64,000 nt of DNA from Delphinus delphis (GCF_949987515.2 NC_082701.1:37775755-37839754), one strand, 5' to 3'. Shown: positions 23,055 to 34,989, counted from the first letter of the stretch. Notes: generated from the sequence alone by a model not told the origin. A program made the numbers and translations.

Positions 23055-25801
23055 ATTAGTGTGATACTGGGTGATGTTGGAGGCTCAGTGTGATCCTGAT
23101 CCGGTGTTGGAACTATTGGATTGTGATATACTGGAGGCTGAGCTACAAAAACCTCCTTAGGTGGTTCTGCAGGCTGGGTTAAGGTCTCCTGCATGACTGG
23201 AGAAGGTTCATCCTCCTTAGTGGGTTCTGGCCTTCTGGTCAGTCCAAGGTCCAATGGTTGAATTGTGACCTCAATCAAGGTTGGGTGGTGAGCCTGAACT
23301 TGCTCTGGATTTGGAAATGTCACCTCGGGGTATGGTGGTTGAATTGGGGCTCCTTGGTGAACTGGAAAAAGTTCAACATTTTCAGAGGGGGTTGGATACT
23401 GATCTGAAAATTCCTGCCGGACTGACAAAGGTTCCAACTGCTCAGAGGACACAGTAGACTGAGCCGAGGTTTCTTGTTGGGGTGGAGAAGTTTCAACCTC
23501 ATTAGTTAACGCTGGAATTATGATAAGTGCAAGACCCACAGGTTTAACAGTGACATTGGGCCGCTGCAGAAGCTGAGCTTGATCCTGACCTCGAGGAGAA
23601 ACTGTTGGCACAGGATGTTCTGCAGAGAAAACTACAGTCACATTAGAGAGCTCTGGAGACTGAGTTGGAGAGGATTCAACCTCACCAGGAGAGTCTGGAT
23701 GCTGAGCTGTGGCTTCCTGCTGAGGTGGAGAAGGTACAACGTCAGGAGCTTGTGGATGCTGATCTGGAGACTCCTGCTGGCTTGTGGCAGGTGTAAATTC
23801 TTCTCCAGGATGCTCTGGATACTCAGCTGGGGTCTCCTCTTGTACTGAAATGTTTATTATGTGTACCAGCTTCTGGAGATTGGGCTGGAGCCTCCTGTTG
23901 AACTGGCAAAGGTTCAACCTCCTCAGGTGGCTCTGAAGGCAGCGTGGGGGCCTCATGCTGGGTTGTAGAAAATTCTGCATTAGTAAGGGGCCCTGAGGGC
24001 TGAGCTGAAGGCTTGTGCTGATTTGGAGAAGGGCTCACCTCTGGAGTGGGTTCTTTTGTTATGGTAAGCTCCACATCTGCAAGTTTGACAGCGACACTGG
24101 ATAAGTTTGAATGCTGAGCCTGAGGGTGACTTGGAGGTGAAACTGTCATTTCATCATGCTCTGGAGGTTGAGCTGGCTGTTCCTGTTGAGTTGGCGAATG
24201 TTCCACCTCCCCTGAGGAAGGCTCTGGAGGCTGAGCTGGTTGCTCCTGCAGGGTTGCAGAAGGTTCTATCTCCGCTGGAGATAGAGCTGGGATCTTCTGC
24301 TGGGTTGGAGAAAATTCTGCCTCATTAGGGGGCTCTGGAGACTGAGCTGAGGCTTTCTCCTGGGTTGCAGGAATTTCAGCTTCTCCAAAAGACTCTGAAA
24401 GCTGAGCTGGGTTCTCCTGCTGGGTTGCTGGAGGCTCTGTAGGCTCAGAACGCTGAGTTGGTTGTTCCTTTTCACTTGGAGAAGGCTCAGCTTCCACAAG
24501 AGGCTCTGGAGGCTGACCTGCGGTCTCCTGCTGGGTTGGAGAAGGTTCAACCTCCTCAGCATACTCTGGAGGCTGAGATGGGGTCTCCTGCTGGACTGGA
24601 GAAGGTTCAACCTCTTTGGTGACCTGTGGAGTTATGGTAAGTGTTAGATCCAGAGGTTTAACAGTGACATTGTACAAGTTTGACTGCTGAGCTTCATTTA
24701 CCCCATGATGTGCTACTAGTCGAACTACAACCTCCTTACGTGTCTCCAAAAGCTGGGCTAGGGCCTCCTGAGGACTTGAAGTTTCTAGTTCCTCAGGGGC
24801 CTCTGAAGGCTGAGATGGAGCGTCCTGCTGAAGTGGAGGTGGTTCTACCTCTTCAGTGGGCTCTGGTTGCTGAGGCTGGGCCTCTGCCTGGGGTAAAAAA
24901 GATTCAACCTCCTCAGGGGTCTGTGGATGCTGAGCAGGGGGCTCTTGCTGGGGTAAAGATTCAGCCTCCTCAGTGAGCTCTGGATGATGAGCTTGGGTCT
25001 CCTGCTGGGATGGAGAAATTTCAGCTTCCTCTGGGGGCTCTGGAGGTTCATCTGGGCCACCCAGAAAATCCCTAGGTAGGCTCTCCTGAGGATAAAAGGC
25101 ATCCATACTGGGATCTAAATAATCATCCGGCAACTGTTGTTATAGACCCTGACTGTTTTTTTCAAATTGGCCTGTAGTTCCAACAACAACTTTGGCAAGC
25201 CAGTGATGCTGAACTAGATCTTTCTTCAGGTTTGGGGGAGAAACAATAAACTTCATTGGTTTTGAGCTCTTACTACCTAGAGGTGGAACAAGTATTTAAA
25301 ATGACTGGTGACCTTCAGCCTGATCTAGACCTATGTTTTTAATCTTACTTTTGTGTCGAGAAGGCAGAACCAAGGGCTGATTCTGATCCCAGTCTGGCAC
25401 TGGAACCGCCTCTGGGATCTTTTGATGTTGGGTTTTCTTGTTATTCAGATCCTGATGTGGAACAGCAAACTGATCTGGCCCTGTAGGCCGCTCTGCAACG
25501 GAATCTGTGTCCGGGTATGGAGCCTCAGTCTCAGTTAACTCCTGATGAGGCGGGGCCAACATCTGGACTGGAGACGAGGACGTCAAGTAATTAAAGCCCC
25601 CGGCTTCTGCCAGCGGTGTAAGGGCATGGGGCAATTTGGGAGGGGGGGTCTGAGACGTATGAAGACCAAGCCTCTGTCAGCCGCGGGCGGTTGGAGGTCA
25701 CCTGGATGGGGCCCAGGGCCCACTCCGGAGGCTGAACTGCCTGGACTAGAAGCCACACTCGTTGCCATGTGAGGAGGAGACGTGGGGCGCAGATGCGACA
25801 T
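23055..25801 (-). pseudogene. LRRC37: LRRC37 exon 1 (signal peptide and Pro/Glu/Gln repeat region), decayed
   Basis: LRRC37 genes have one very large first exon coding for a signal peptide and a long acidic proline- and glutamine-rich repeat region. Here the likely start is ATG at 25801-25799 (MSHLR, compare MSRLR in human LRRC37A). In another frame follows the hydrophobic leader LLLTWQRVWLLVQAVQPPEW, then a third frame with PVPDWDQNQPLVLPSRHKSK and GLDQAEGHQSF. A TAA at 25298-25296 replaces the expected Glu codon and a second TAA sits at 25142-25140. The long frame from 25,133 starts PDDYLDPSMDAFYPQESLP and continues with about 20-residue units of the form EEVEPSPxQQExxxQPPE, broken by VTVKPLDLTLTIT-type blocks. 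A frameshift at about 23,830-23,980 separates it from the last frame, which ends at 22,955 after homology stops near 23,055. At least three frameshifts and two stops make this a pseudogene. The matching downstream exon at 2,392-2,765 shows that it is not a processed copy. Confidence 0.92.
23980..25060 (-). repeat. Degenerate 60-bp coding minisatellite in LRRC37 exon 1
   Basis: The phrase 'ggagaaggttcaacctc' recurs at about 60-bp steps (for example near 24,536 and 24,596). It matches the 20-residue protein unit EEVEPSPVQQETPSQPPEYA. Copies are diverged but stay mostly in one frame over about 1 kb. Confidence 0.85.
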
Positions 25802-25960
25802 AACATGCGGCGGCTCCCAGGAGCAGTGACCCAGGCCAGTGAGGAGCCGGAGCCACAACCTGCATCCGAGCTGAACCACTATGCCAGCGCCGACGCGAGC
25901 GCTCACGTTAGCAACTGCGCGCCCCTCCCCCGCCTAACGTTCCACCCGTTATTTATGACA
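25802..25960 (-). promoter_or_regulatory. GC/CpG-rich 5' flank of the LRRC37 remnant
   Basis: Directly upstream of the putative start, the minus strand has several CpGs ('gcgctcgcgtcggcg', 'ggcgcgcag') and 'GTTGCTAAC' at 25916-25908, which resembles half of an RFX X-box. Position and composition suggest the old LRRC37 promoter and 5' UTR. No TATA box was seen. Activity cannot be judged from sequence. Confidence 0.45.
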
Positions 25961-26064
25961 TCTTTAGTGGCCACACGCCTGACAAGAAAAGTAGCTGTCC
26001 AGCAAAATGAGCACCAGTTGGGTGGCGGGAGGGGAACACACCTTACAATTATTCGAAAATGTTG

Positions 26065-26299
26065 TGTATATATGTCCATGCCAATCTCTCACTTTGTCAC
26101 AGCAGCTCGGTGGTTTGTGACCACCTAGAGGGGTGGGATAAGGAGGGTGCGAGAGAGGGAGACGCAAGAGGGAAGAGATATGGGAACATATGTATATGTA
26201 TAACTGATTTACTTTGTTATAAAACAGAAACTAACACATCATTGTAAAGCAAATATATTCCAATAAAGATGTTAAAAAATAAAAAACAATAAAATAAAA
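26065..26299 (+). mobile_element. Short LINE-1 insertion with inverted 5' part (twin-priming structure)
   Basis: The right part (about 26,108-26,299) is the LINE-1 3' UTR in plus orientation ending in an A-rich tail ('ccaataaagatgttaaaaaa'). The left part (26,065-26,105, 'gtgtatatatgtccatgcc') is the neighbouring 3' UTR stretch on the opposite strand, matching about 30,065-30,105 of the full-length minus-strand LINE-1. Direct repeats 'aaaatgttg' at 26056-26064 and 26300-26308 bound the whole as one insertion. Confidence 0.88.
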
Positions 26300-26763
26300 T
26301 AAAATGTTGCCATTTCCTCCAAACTCTCAGTATTCACATCTCATTATTAATTCACCACTCTATTATTAGGGGTTACCACTGAATCAGTGATGACTCCAGA
26401 ACTTCTGTAGGAGGGGTTTGGGGCAGATGAGCAATTCATTCTGGGAAAGAGAGTCTAAAACCAAGTGAATGGCCCTTTACATTAGCATGGGAAAACTTCT
26501 CCCACCCCACCTTTTCTCAACAGAGCCATTAATCTAGAAAAAACTACAGTGTCACTTTTCAGAGGTCTTCCCTGTGAGCACACATGGAGAAGATACTTAG
26601 AAAGTTAAAGTCAGCATGTTAAGTAATTTTCTTGAAATACTGTAACTAGCACCCTGTTTACTTTTTTCACAGTCCTTTTCATAATCTATTTAATTTTAGT
26701 CCTTTTTAATAGTCTGGTACACCTTTAACACCTAAACTCCAAGACGCTTTCATGTGAAGGGCG

Positions 26764-26788
26764 TTGGCGGGGGGTGGGGGGGGGGTGG
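26764..26788. repeat. G-rich low-complexity run
   Basis: Runs of 'ggcggggggtgggggggggg' type on the plus strand. A possible G-quadruplex former, otherwise uninformative. Confidence 0.8.
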
Positions 26789-26946
26789 AATTTAAACTTT
26801 GAGGCTACTCAGATTTCAAACTTTCTGTATAGAATAAGTTCCCTATTGTATATAGTGTAGGAGTGCCTCCAATTTCAGAAACTGAAGGGGGTTGGGTAAA
26901 GGCTTAAGGGGATCTTTCTTTCCTCATCTGTGTATTCACGACACCA

Positions 26947-26957
<11 letters not shown>

Positions 26958-26980
<23 letters not shown>

Positions 26981-27183
26981 TTGGGTTTTTTCCTGTACGC
27001 AGGACTCTCACCACTGTGGCCTCTCGCGTTGCGGAGCACAGGCTCCGGACGCGCAGGCTCAGCGGCCATGGTTCACGGGCCCAGCCGCTCCGCGGCATGT
27101 GGGATCTTCCCGGCCCGGGGCATGAACCCGTGTCCCCTGCATCAGCAGGCGGACTCGCAACCACTGCGCCACCAGGGAAGCCC
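26958..27183 (-). mobile_element. CHR-type SINE with (ATT)n-expanded tail
   Basis: On the minus strand it starts 'ggcttccctggtggcgcagt', has the 'ccgctccgcggcatgtggg'-type body and ends in an ATT-repeat tail. Perfect 14-bp repeats 'ccattttattatta' at 26944-26957 and 27184-27197 flank it. Confidence 0.95.
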
Positions 27184-27197
27184 CCATTTTATTATTA

Positions 27198-29825
27198 ACA
27201 AAAGCTTTTCCTCCTTGTCTTCATCCTCTTTCCCTCTGCTCCCACATCCTCTTCTGCCTCCTCTTTCTTCCTCTTCCTTCCTTCCCTTCCTTTTCCCTCC
27301 TCCCTTCCTGCTCTCTTGTCTTTAATACTGAGGGAGCTATCCAACAGTAAAGAATAGTGTAGGATTTCATAATTATAGCAGCAGGGTCAAGGGTCATTTG
27401 TAGTGACGCCAGCTGTCCGGTGACTACTCTGGCTGCATGTCAGTGGTGGTCTTCAGACGCATCCTGCCAAATGACCTTGGCTGGGTTTTACTTTTATGCT
27501 GGCCTCGCTTGGTTCCTGCTCATTTTCCTAGTTCTGTTCTCTGCTTTCTGTTGATCTATGAGGTATAATTTATCCTTCCAATAAGATCTCTTTTTTGCAT
27601 AAATTAGAATTGGTTCCTATGGCATATATTAAAAAACCTGACTGGTAGACTGTAACAGCAGTTTCTTTTATTCAGGATACAGACTTATCCTATAAGAACT
27701 CATTTAAATTCCAGCTCTTGAGTACAGCCCCCCATGACTATTTCATTTCTGCGTTGATTTTTTTTTGTGCTTTTGGAGTATGTGGGGTCCTTCCTATACT
27801 ACTTAATATTTTATCATGTTATGCCTGGTAATTTTTTCTAACTGAATTAAACTAATTTATTTCAAATTCCTAATTCCATCAAAAGTTTCTCAAAGGCAGA
27901 TTCTCTCTCCAGCCCTCCCACTCCGATTTTTCTCCTTTTCCTCTCTCCCTGATAGAACTGTGTATGAAACTGCACACACCAAAGGTTTGAAGGTCAGAAA
28001 ATACTTGTCTTTCTTTAATTTATGTAGGTCATAGTGCTTTGTTGACTAACAAAGATTAAAGCATGCCTGTGCAACCAGTGTTGAAAATATCTCTGTCTGT
28101 GTTTGTAGCTCATATGAACAAGAACAGTATAAGAACCTGGTGGGCTTAAGCATGAATTCTAGAGCAGACAAACCTGGATATGACCTTGGAAAGTTTTAAC
28201 TTTTTCTGACTGTATAGCCACAGACTGGCTTAAATTTGCTCACTCATGAATGGTTTAAACAATACTTTCCAGGGTAGGAAAGAGGATTAAGTAAAGTAGT
28301 AATAATAAAGTACCTAAAGCACATATCAAGAGCTCAATAAATTTTGAGTGTATTTATTCTCAATCTGTTGTGGCTTATCAGAAAACTAATGAGTGCATAG
28401 AATGAGTTAATGGAAGTAAAATATTAAAAGCGAGGGAGGGGAAAATTCCACTGTCCTTCAGCTCTTGTTATCTACTGAAAGTAAGCATTTCTGGGATCCT
28501 TTAGGCAGAATGTTGACAAACCAGTACATTTTCAGGGATGAGGATCCAGGATCTTGGAGGGTTTCCCTGTGGAGAGTGAGTCTTCATTTATGTTGCCCTG
28601 GAAGTACGGTCTAGAAACAATGGGTTCTGATCACCGTGAAGAAGACTGCAGTCTGACCTTAGGAAGAACTTTACCATGTGACAGTTGGAACACTGAATGG
28701 GCAACTGGAGATGCTCAGTTAGAAACTGCATTAACACTTAGCCAATGTGTGGTGGAGAGGACTGAGCACTGGAAGAGCAGGTTGTATTAAGTTATCCTTC
28801 AAGATTCCTTCCACAGATTCTCTAGTTATCCTTATAGCTGTTCATCATCTAGAATATATAATTGCCTAGAATCATAAAATCCTTATGGGCCAACCTACCT
28901 CTGGAAATTCTCCAGCACCAATATTTCAGATGTCTCTCCTTTACTTCTAGCAACATTTTCCAGACTTTTCTGGTTGCATCCGGACACTTATTTGAATTAT
29001 TCTGCAACGCCTTGTCCTCCCCTTCCTCCCTCAGCCATGTCAATTTACACAGCGATGGGCTCAGAATCCAGACTGCAGCTCAGAGAAGTGAGCTGTACTT
29101 GCTTTGGCATCACTTTGCATCTCCTCACCTTGGAGTCTGCTATTGTGCCTGCTCAGGGCATTTTGTGAAAATTGCCAATAAAATGGCTTCTACGTCTGTT
29201 AGTGTCACTTACCGTAGAACATGATGGAATAAAAATGTTGGAAGTACTGGAGATGCTTGTTACTCTACATTTGGAGCTGTCTGTGGATGTGGCCCTTGAC
29301 CTTAAGCTTCTCTGTAGAGATGCTTTCTGCTTCTGCTAAAAGTTCTGGCTTTCTAAAGCAGTCTGACATCATTGCTAACTCCCCCCTGCTTCTTCAGGGT
29401 CAGACTTCCTTTGTCCACTGACAATTGGGACAGGGAAAGGAACTCATAATTATTGGACACTGTTTTGCTATTTTATAATGGTTATCAAATTCTAAGTTCA
29501 CACCCACTCTATCTGGGAATCTCTGTGATTCCCATTTTACAGAAGAGAAAGCTGAGTGTCCAAAGAGTTGAGTAAGTTGCCAAAGACACAGACATAGTCA
29601 ACAGTCGAGATGAATGCATGAATTTTATGATTAAACTTACAAGAGTCAGTTTTGCTTGCCACTAAGAACCTTGATACAGGAATCAAGTCCTCTTTTTTTT
29701 TTTTTTTTACAATGGTTAATAATTTATTTTAAATTGGCAATACTTAGTGCTGAAAAGGATGTCAGCACTTCTCAGTGCAGTGCTGGTCAGCATGCAAAAT
29801 GGTACAGTCCTTTTGTGAAAGAGTT
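27198..29825. other. Unique DNA without a supported gene
   Basis: A C/T-rich low-complexity patch lies at 27,200-27,310. A MIR/L2-like phrase 'gagctcaataaattttgag' sits near 28,330. A T-run lies at 29,691-29,708. No recognised exon. Confidence 0.45.
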
Positions 29826-29826
29826 T

Positions 29827-29837
29827 TGCAGTTTCTT
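29827..29837. repeat. Left target-site duplication of the full-length LINE-1
   Basis: 'tgcagtttctt' occurs here next to the poly-T (the LINE-1 A tail seen from the plus strand) and again at 37011-37021, just beyond the 5' end. Confidence 0.88.
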
Positions 29838-30537
29838 TTTCTTTTCTTTTTTTTTTTTTTTACATCTTTATTGGAATATAATTGCTTTACAATGGTGTGT
29901 TAGTTTCCGCTTCATAACAAAGTGAATCAGTTATACATATGTTCCCATATCTCTTCCCTCTTCGTCTCCCTCCCTCCCACCCCTCCAGGCGGTCACAAAG
30001 CACAGAGCTGATCTCCCTGTGCTATGTGGCTGCTTCCCACTAGCTATGTACCTTACGTTTGGTAGTGTATATATGTCCACGCCTCCCTCTCGCTTTGTTA
30101 CAGCTTACCCTTCCCACTCCCCATATCCTCAAGTCCATTCTCTAGTAGGTCTGTGTTTTTATTCCTGTCTTACACCTAGGTTCTTCATGACAATTCTTTT
30201 CTTAAATTCCATATATATGTGTTAGCATACGGTATTTGTCTTTCTCTTTCTGACTTACTTCACTCTGTATGACAGACTCTAGGTCTAACCACCTCATTAC
30301 AAATAGCTCAATTTCGTTTCTTTTTATGGCTGAGTAATATTCCATTGTATATATGTGCCACATCTTCTTTATCTATTCATCCGATGATGGACACTTAGGT
30401 TGTTTCCATCTCCAGGCTACTGTAAATAGAGCTGCAATGAACATTTTGGTACATGACTCTTTTTGAATTATGGTTTTCTCAGGGTATATGCCCAGTAGTG
30501 GGATTGCTGGGTCATATGGTAGTTCTATTTGTAGTTT

Positions 30538-33500
30538 TTAAAGGAACCTCCATACTGTTCTCCATAGTGACTGTACCAATTCACAATCCCACCAGCAGTG
30601 CAAGAGTGTCCACTTTTCTCCACACCCTCTCCAGCATTTATTGTTTCTACATTTTTTGATGATGGCCATTCTGACTGGTGTGAGATGATATCTCATTGTA
30701 GTTTGGATTTGCATTTCTCTAATGATGAATGATGTTGAGCATTCTTTCATATGTTCGTTGGCAGTCTGTATATCTTCTTTGGAGAAATGGCTATTTTGGT
30801 CTTCTGTCCATTTTTTGGATTGGGTTGTTTGTTTTTTTGTTATTGAGCTGCATGAGCTGCTTATAAATTTTGGAGATTAATCCTTTGTCAATTGCTTCAC
30901 TTGCAAATATTTTCTCCCATTCTGAGGGTTGTCTTTTGGTCTTGTTTATGGTTTAGTTTGCTGTGCAAAAGCTTTGAAGTTTCATTCTGTCTCATTTGTT
31001 TATTTTTGTTTTTATTTCCATTTCTCTAGGAAGTGGGTCAAAAAGGATCTTGCTGTATTTTATCTCATAGAGTGTTCTGCCTATGTTTTTCTCTAAGAGT
31101 TGTATAGTTTCTGGCCATACATTTAGGTCTCTAATCCATTTTGAACTTATTTTTGTGTATGGTGTTAGGGAGTGATCTAATCTCACACTTTTACATGTAC
31201 CTGTCAAGTTTTCCCAGAACCACTTATTGAAGAGGCTGTCCTTTCTCCACTGTACATTCCTGCCTCCTTTATCAATGATAAGGTGACCATATGTGTGTGG
31301 GTTTATCTCTGGGCTTTCTATCCTGTTCCATTGATCTATCTTTCTGTTTTTGTGCCAGTACCATACTGTCTTGATTACTGTAGCTTTGTAGTATAGTCTG
31401 CAGTTAGTGAGCCTGATTCCTCCAGCTCCGTTTTTCGTCCTCAAGATTGCTTTGGCTATTCTGGGTCTTTTGTGTTTCCATACAAATTGTGAAATTTTTT
31501 GTTCTAGTTCTGTGAAAAATGCCAGTGGTAGTTTGAAAGGGATTGCACTGAATCTATAGATTGCTTTGGGTAGTAGAATCATTTTCACAATGTTGATTCT
31601 TCCAATCCAAGAACATGGTATATCTCTCCATCTATTTGTATCATCTTTAATTTCTTTCTTCAGTGTCTTATAATTTTCTGCATACAGGTCTTTTGTCTCC
31701 TTAGGTAGGTTTATTCCTAGATATTTTATTCTTTTTGTTGCAATGGTAAATGGGAGTGGTTTCTTGATTTCACTTTCAGATTTTTCATCATTAGTGTATA
31801 GGAATGCCAGAGATTTCTGTGCATTAATTTTGTATCCTTCTACTTTACCAAATTCATTGATTAGCTCTAGTAGTTTTCTGGTAGCATCTTTAGGATTCTC
31901 TATGTATAGTATCAATGTCATCTGCAAACAGTGACAGCTTTACTTTTCTTTTCCGATTTGGATTCCTTTTATTTCCTTTTCTTCTCTGATTGCTATGGCT
32001 AAAACTTCCAAAATTATGTAGAATAAGAGTGTTGAGAGTGGGCAACCTTGTCTTGTTCCTGATCTTAGTGGAAATGCTTTTAGTTTTTCACCATTGAGGA
32101 AGATGTTGGCTGTGGGTTTGTCATATATGGCCTTTATTATGTCAAGGAAAGTTCCCTCTATGCCTACTTTCTGGAGGGTTTTTATCATAAATGGGTGTTG
32201 AATTTTGAAGAAAGCTTTCTCTGCATCTATTGAGATGATCATATGGTTTTTCTCCTTCAGTTTGTTAATATGGTGTATCACGTTGATTGATTGCATATAT
32301 TGAAGAATCCTTGCATTCCTGGAATAAACCCCTCTTGATCATGGGGTATGAACCTTTTAATGTGCTGTTGGATTCTGTTTGCTAGTATTCTGTTGAGGAT
32401 TTTTGTAACTATGTTCATCAGTGATATTGGCCTGTAGTTTTCCTTCTTTGTTACATCCTTGTCTGGTTTTGGTATCAAGGTGATGGTGGCCTCATAGAAA
32501 GAGTTTGGGGTGGTCCTCCCTCTGCTATATTTTGGAAGAGTTTGAGAAGGATAGGTATTAGCTCTTCTCTATATGTTTGATAGAATTCGCCTGTGAAGCC
32601 GTCTAGTCCTGTACTTTTGTTTGTTGGAAGATTTTTAATCACAGTTTCAATTTCAGTGCTTGTGATTGATCTGTTCATATTTTCTACTTCTTCCTGATTC
32701 AGTCTTGGCAGGTTGTGCATTTCTAAGAATTTGTCCACTTCTTCCAGGTTGTCCATTTTATAGGCATAGAGTTGCTTGTAGTAATCGCTCATAATCTTCT
32801 GTATTTCTGCAGTGTCAGTTGTTACTTCTCCTTTTTCATTTCTAATTCTATTGATTTGAGTCTTCTCCATTTTTTTCTTGATGAGTCTGGCTAATGGTTG
32901 ATCAATCTTGTTTATCTTCTCAAAGAACCAGCTTTTAGTTTTATTCATCTTTGCTATTGTTTCCTTCATTTCTTTTTCATTTATTTCTGATCTGATTTTT
33001 ATGATTTATTTCCTTCTGCTAACTTTGGGGTTTTTTCTTCTTCTTTCTCTAATTGCTTTAGGTGCAAGGTTAGGTTGTTTATTCGAGATGCTTCCCGTTT
33101 CTTAAGGTAGGATTGTATTGCTATAAAGTTCCCTCTTAGAACTGCTTTTGCTGCATCCCATAGGTTTTGGGTCATCGTGTCTCCATTGTCATTTGTTTCT
33201 AGGTATTTTTTTATTTCCTCTTTGATGCCTTCAGTGATCATTTTGTTATTAAGTAGTGTATTGTTTAACCTCCATGTGTTTGTATTTTTTACAGATCTTT
33301 TCCTGTAATAGATATCTAGTCTCATAGCGTTGTGGTTGGAAAAGATACTTGATAGAATTTCAATTTTCTTAAATTTATCAAGGCTTGATTTGTGACCCGA
33401 GATATGATCTATCCTGAATAATGTTCCATGAGCACTAGACAAAAATGTGTAGTCTGTTGTTTTTGGATGGAATGTCCTATAAATATCAATTAAGTCCATG

Positions 33501-34018
33501 TTGCTTAATGTATCATTTAAAGCTTGTGTTTCGTTATTTATTTTCATTTTGGATGATCTGTCCATGGGTGAAAGTGGAGTGTTTAAGTCCCCTACTATGA
33601 ATGTGTTACTGTCGATTTCCCCTTTTATGGCTGTTAGTATTTGCCTTATGTATTGAGGTGCTCCTATGTTGGGTGCATAAATATTTACAATTGTTATATC
33701 TTCTTCTTGGATTGATCCCTTTATCATTATGTAGGGTCCTTCTTTGTCTCTTCTAATAGTCTTTATTTTAAAATTTATTTTGTCTGATATGGGAATTGCT
33801 ACTCCAGCTTTCTGTTGGTTTCTATTTGCACGGAATAACTTTTTCCATCCCCTCACTTTCAGTCTGTATGTGTCCCTAGGTCTGAAGTGGGTCTCTTGTA
33901 GGCAGCATATATATGGCTTTTGTTTTTGTATCCATTCAGCCAATCTGTATCTTTTGGTGGGAACATTTAATCCATTTACATTTAAGGTAATTATTGATAT
34001 GTATGTTCCTATTCCCAT
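30538..34018 (-). pseudogene. LINE-1 ORF2 (endonuclease, reverse transcriptase), broken
   Basis: ORF2p nicks target DNA and reverse-transcribes LINE-1 RNA at the nick. The first frame (34,018-32,999) is a near-complete apurinic-like endonuclease with NVNGLN, CCLQETHF, NIYAPN, VGDLNTPLS and FRIDHI. The usual Ser-Asp-His triad near its end reads SNHN, so a metal-site Asp is replaced by Asn. Reverse-transcriptase blocks follow in separate frames: [13 protein letters not shown] (32,969-32,475), [10 protein letters not shown] (32,478-32,278), [12 protein letters not shown] and [11 protein letters not shown] (32,296-31,940). The FADD active-site codons near 31,916 are out of frame between a one-base loss and a one-base gain. 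The C-terminal frames are 31,927-30,992 and 30,750-30,538 (CWWDC region). Several stops and shifts make it inactive. Confidence 0.93.
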
Positions 34019-34076
34019 TTTCTTAATTGTTTGGGGTTTGTTATTGTAGATCTTTTCCTTCTCTTGTGTTTCTTGC

Positions 34077-34862
34077 CTAGAGAAGTTCCTTTAGCATTTG
34101 TTGTAAAGCTGGTTTGGTGGTGCTGAACTCTCTCAGCTTTTTCTTGTCTGTAAAGATTTTAATTTCTCCATCAAATCTGAATGAGATCCTAGCTGGGTAG
34201 AGTAATCTTGTTTGCAGATTTTTCTCCCTCATCACTTTAAATATGTCCTGCCAGTCCCTTCTGGCTTGCAGAGTCTCTGCTGAAAGATCAGCTGTTAACC
34301 TTATGGGGATTCCTTTTTGTGTTATTTGTTGTTTTTCCCTTGCTGCTTTTAATATATTTTCTTTGTATTTATTTTTTGACAGTTTGATTAATATGTGTCT
34401 TGGCATATTTCTCCTTTGATTTATCCTGTATGGGACTCTCTGTGCTTCCTGGACTTGATTAACTATTTCCTTTCCCATATGAGGGAAGTTTTCAACTATA
34501 ATCTCTTCAAATATTTTCTCAGTCCCTTTCTTTTTCTCTTCTTCTTCTGGAACCCCTTTAATTCGAATGTTGGTGCATTTAATGTTGTCCCAGAGGTCTC
34601 TGAGACTGTCTTCAGTTCTTTTCATTCTTTTTTCTTTATTCTGCTCTCCAGTAGTTATTTCCACTATTTTATCTTCCAGGTCACTTATCCGTTCTTCTGC
34701 CTCAGTTTTTCTGCTATTGATCCCCTCTAGAGTATTTTTCATTTCATTTATTGTGTTGTTCATCATTGCTTGTTTCATCTTTATTTCTTCTAGGTCCTTG
34801 TTAAATGTTTCTTGCATTTTGTCTATTCTATTTCCAAGATTTTGGATCATCTTTACTATCAT
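34077..34862 (-). pseudogene. LINE-1 ORF1 (RNA-binding protein), N-terminus frameshifted
   Basis: ORF1p is the trimeric RNA chaperone of the LINE-1 particle. The open 261 codons contain a coiled-coil heptad region (roughly residues 1-90, EERISDLEDKIVEI), the RRM start IRIKGVPEEEE (about 98-108), and the C-terminal domain with ARRDWQDIFKVMREKN and LLYPARISFRF. The true start lies upstream near 34,960 (MKRQKNTAV), but two small indels before residue 1 of this frame put the N-terminus out of phase. The missing N-terminus is about 45-50 codons. Confidence 0.9.
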
Positions 34863-34989
34863 TTTTCTGATTCTTTTTCAGGTAGACTGCCTATTTCCTC
34901 TTCATTTGTTAGGTCTGGTGGGTTTTTATCTTGCTCCTTCAACTGCTGTGTTTTTCTGTCTTTTCATTTTGCTTATCTTTCTGTGTTTG

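Noticed and set aside
24107..24976. Plus-strand open frames opposite LRRC37 exon 1
   Set aside because: Shadows of the 60-bp repeat, which lacks stops in several frames. Homology is clearly on the minus strand.
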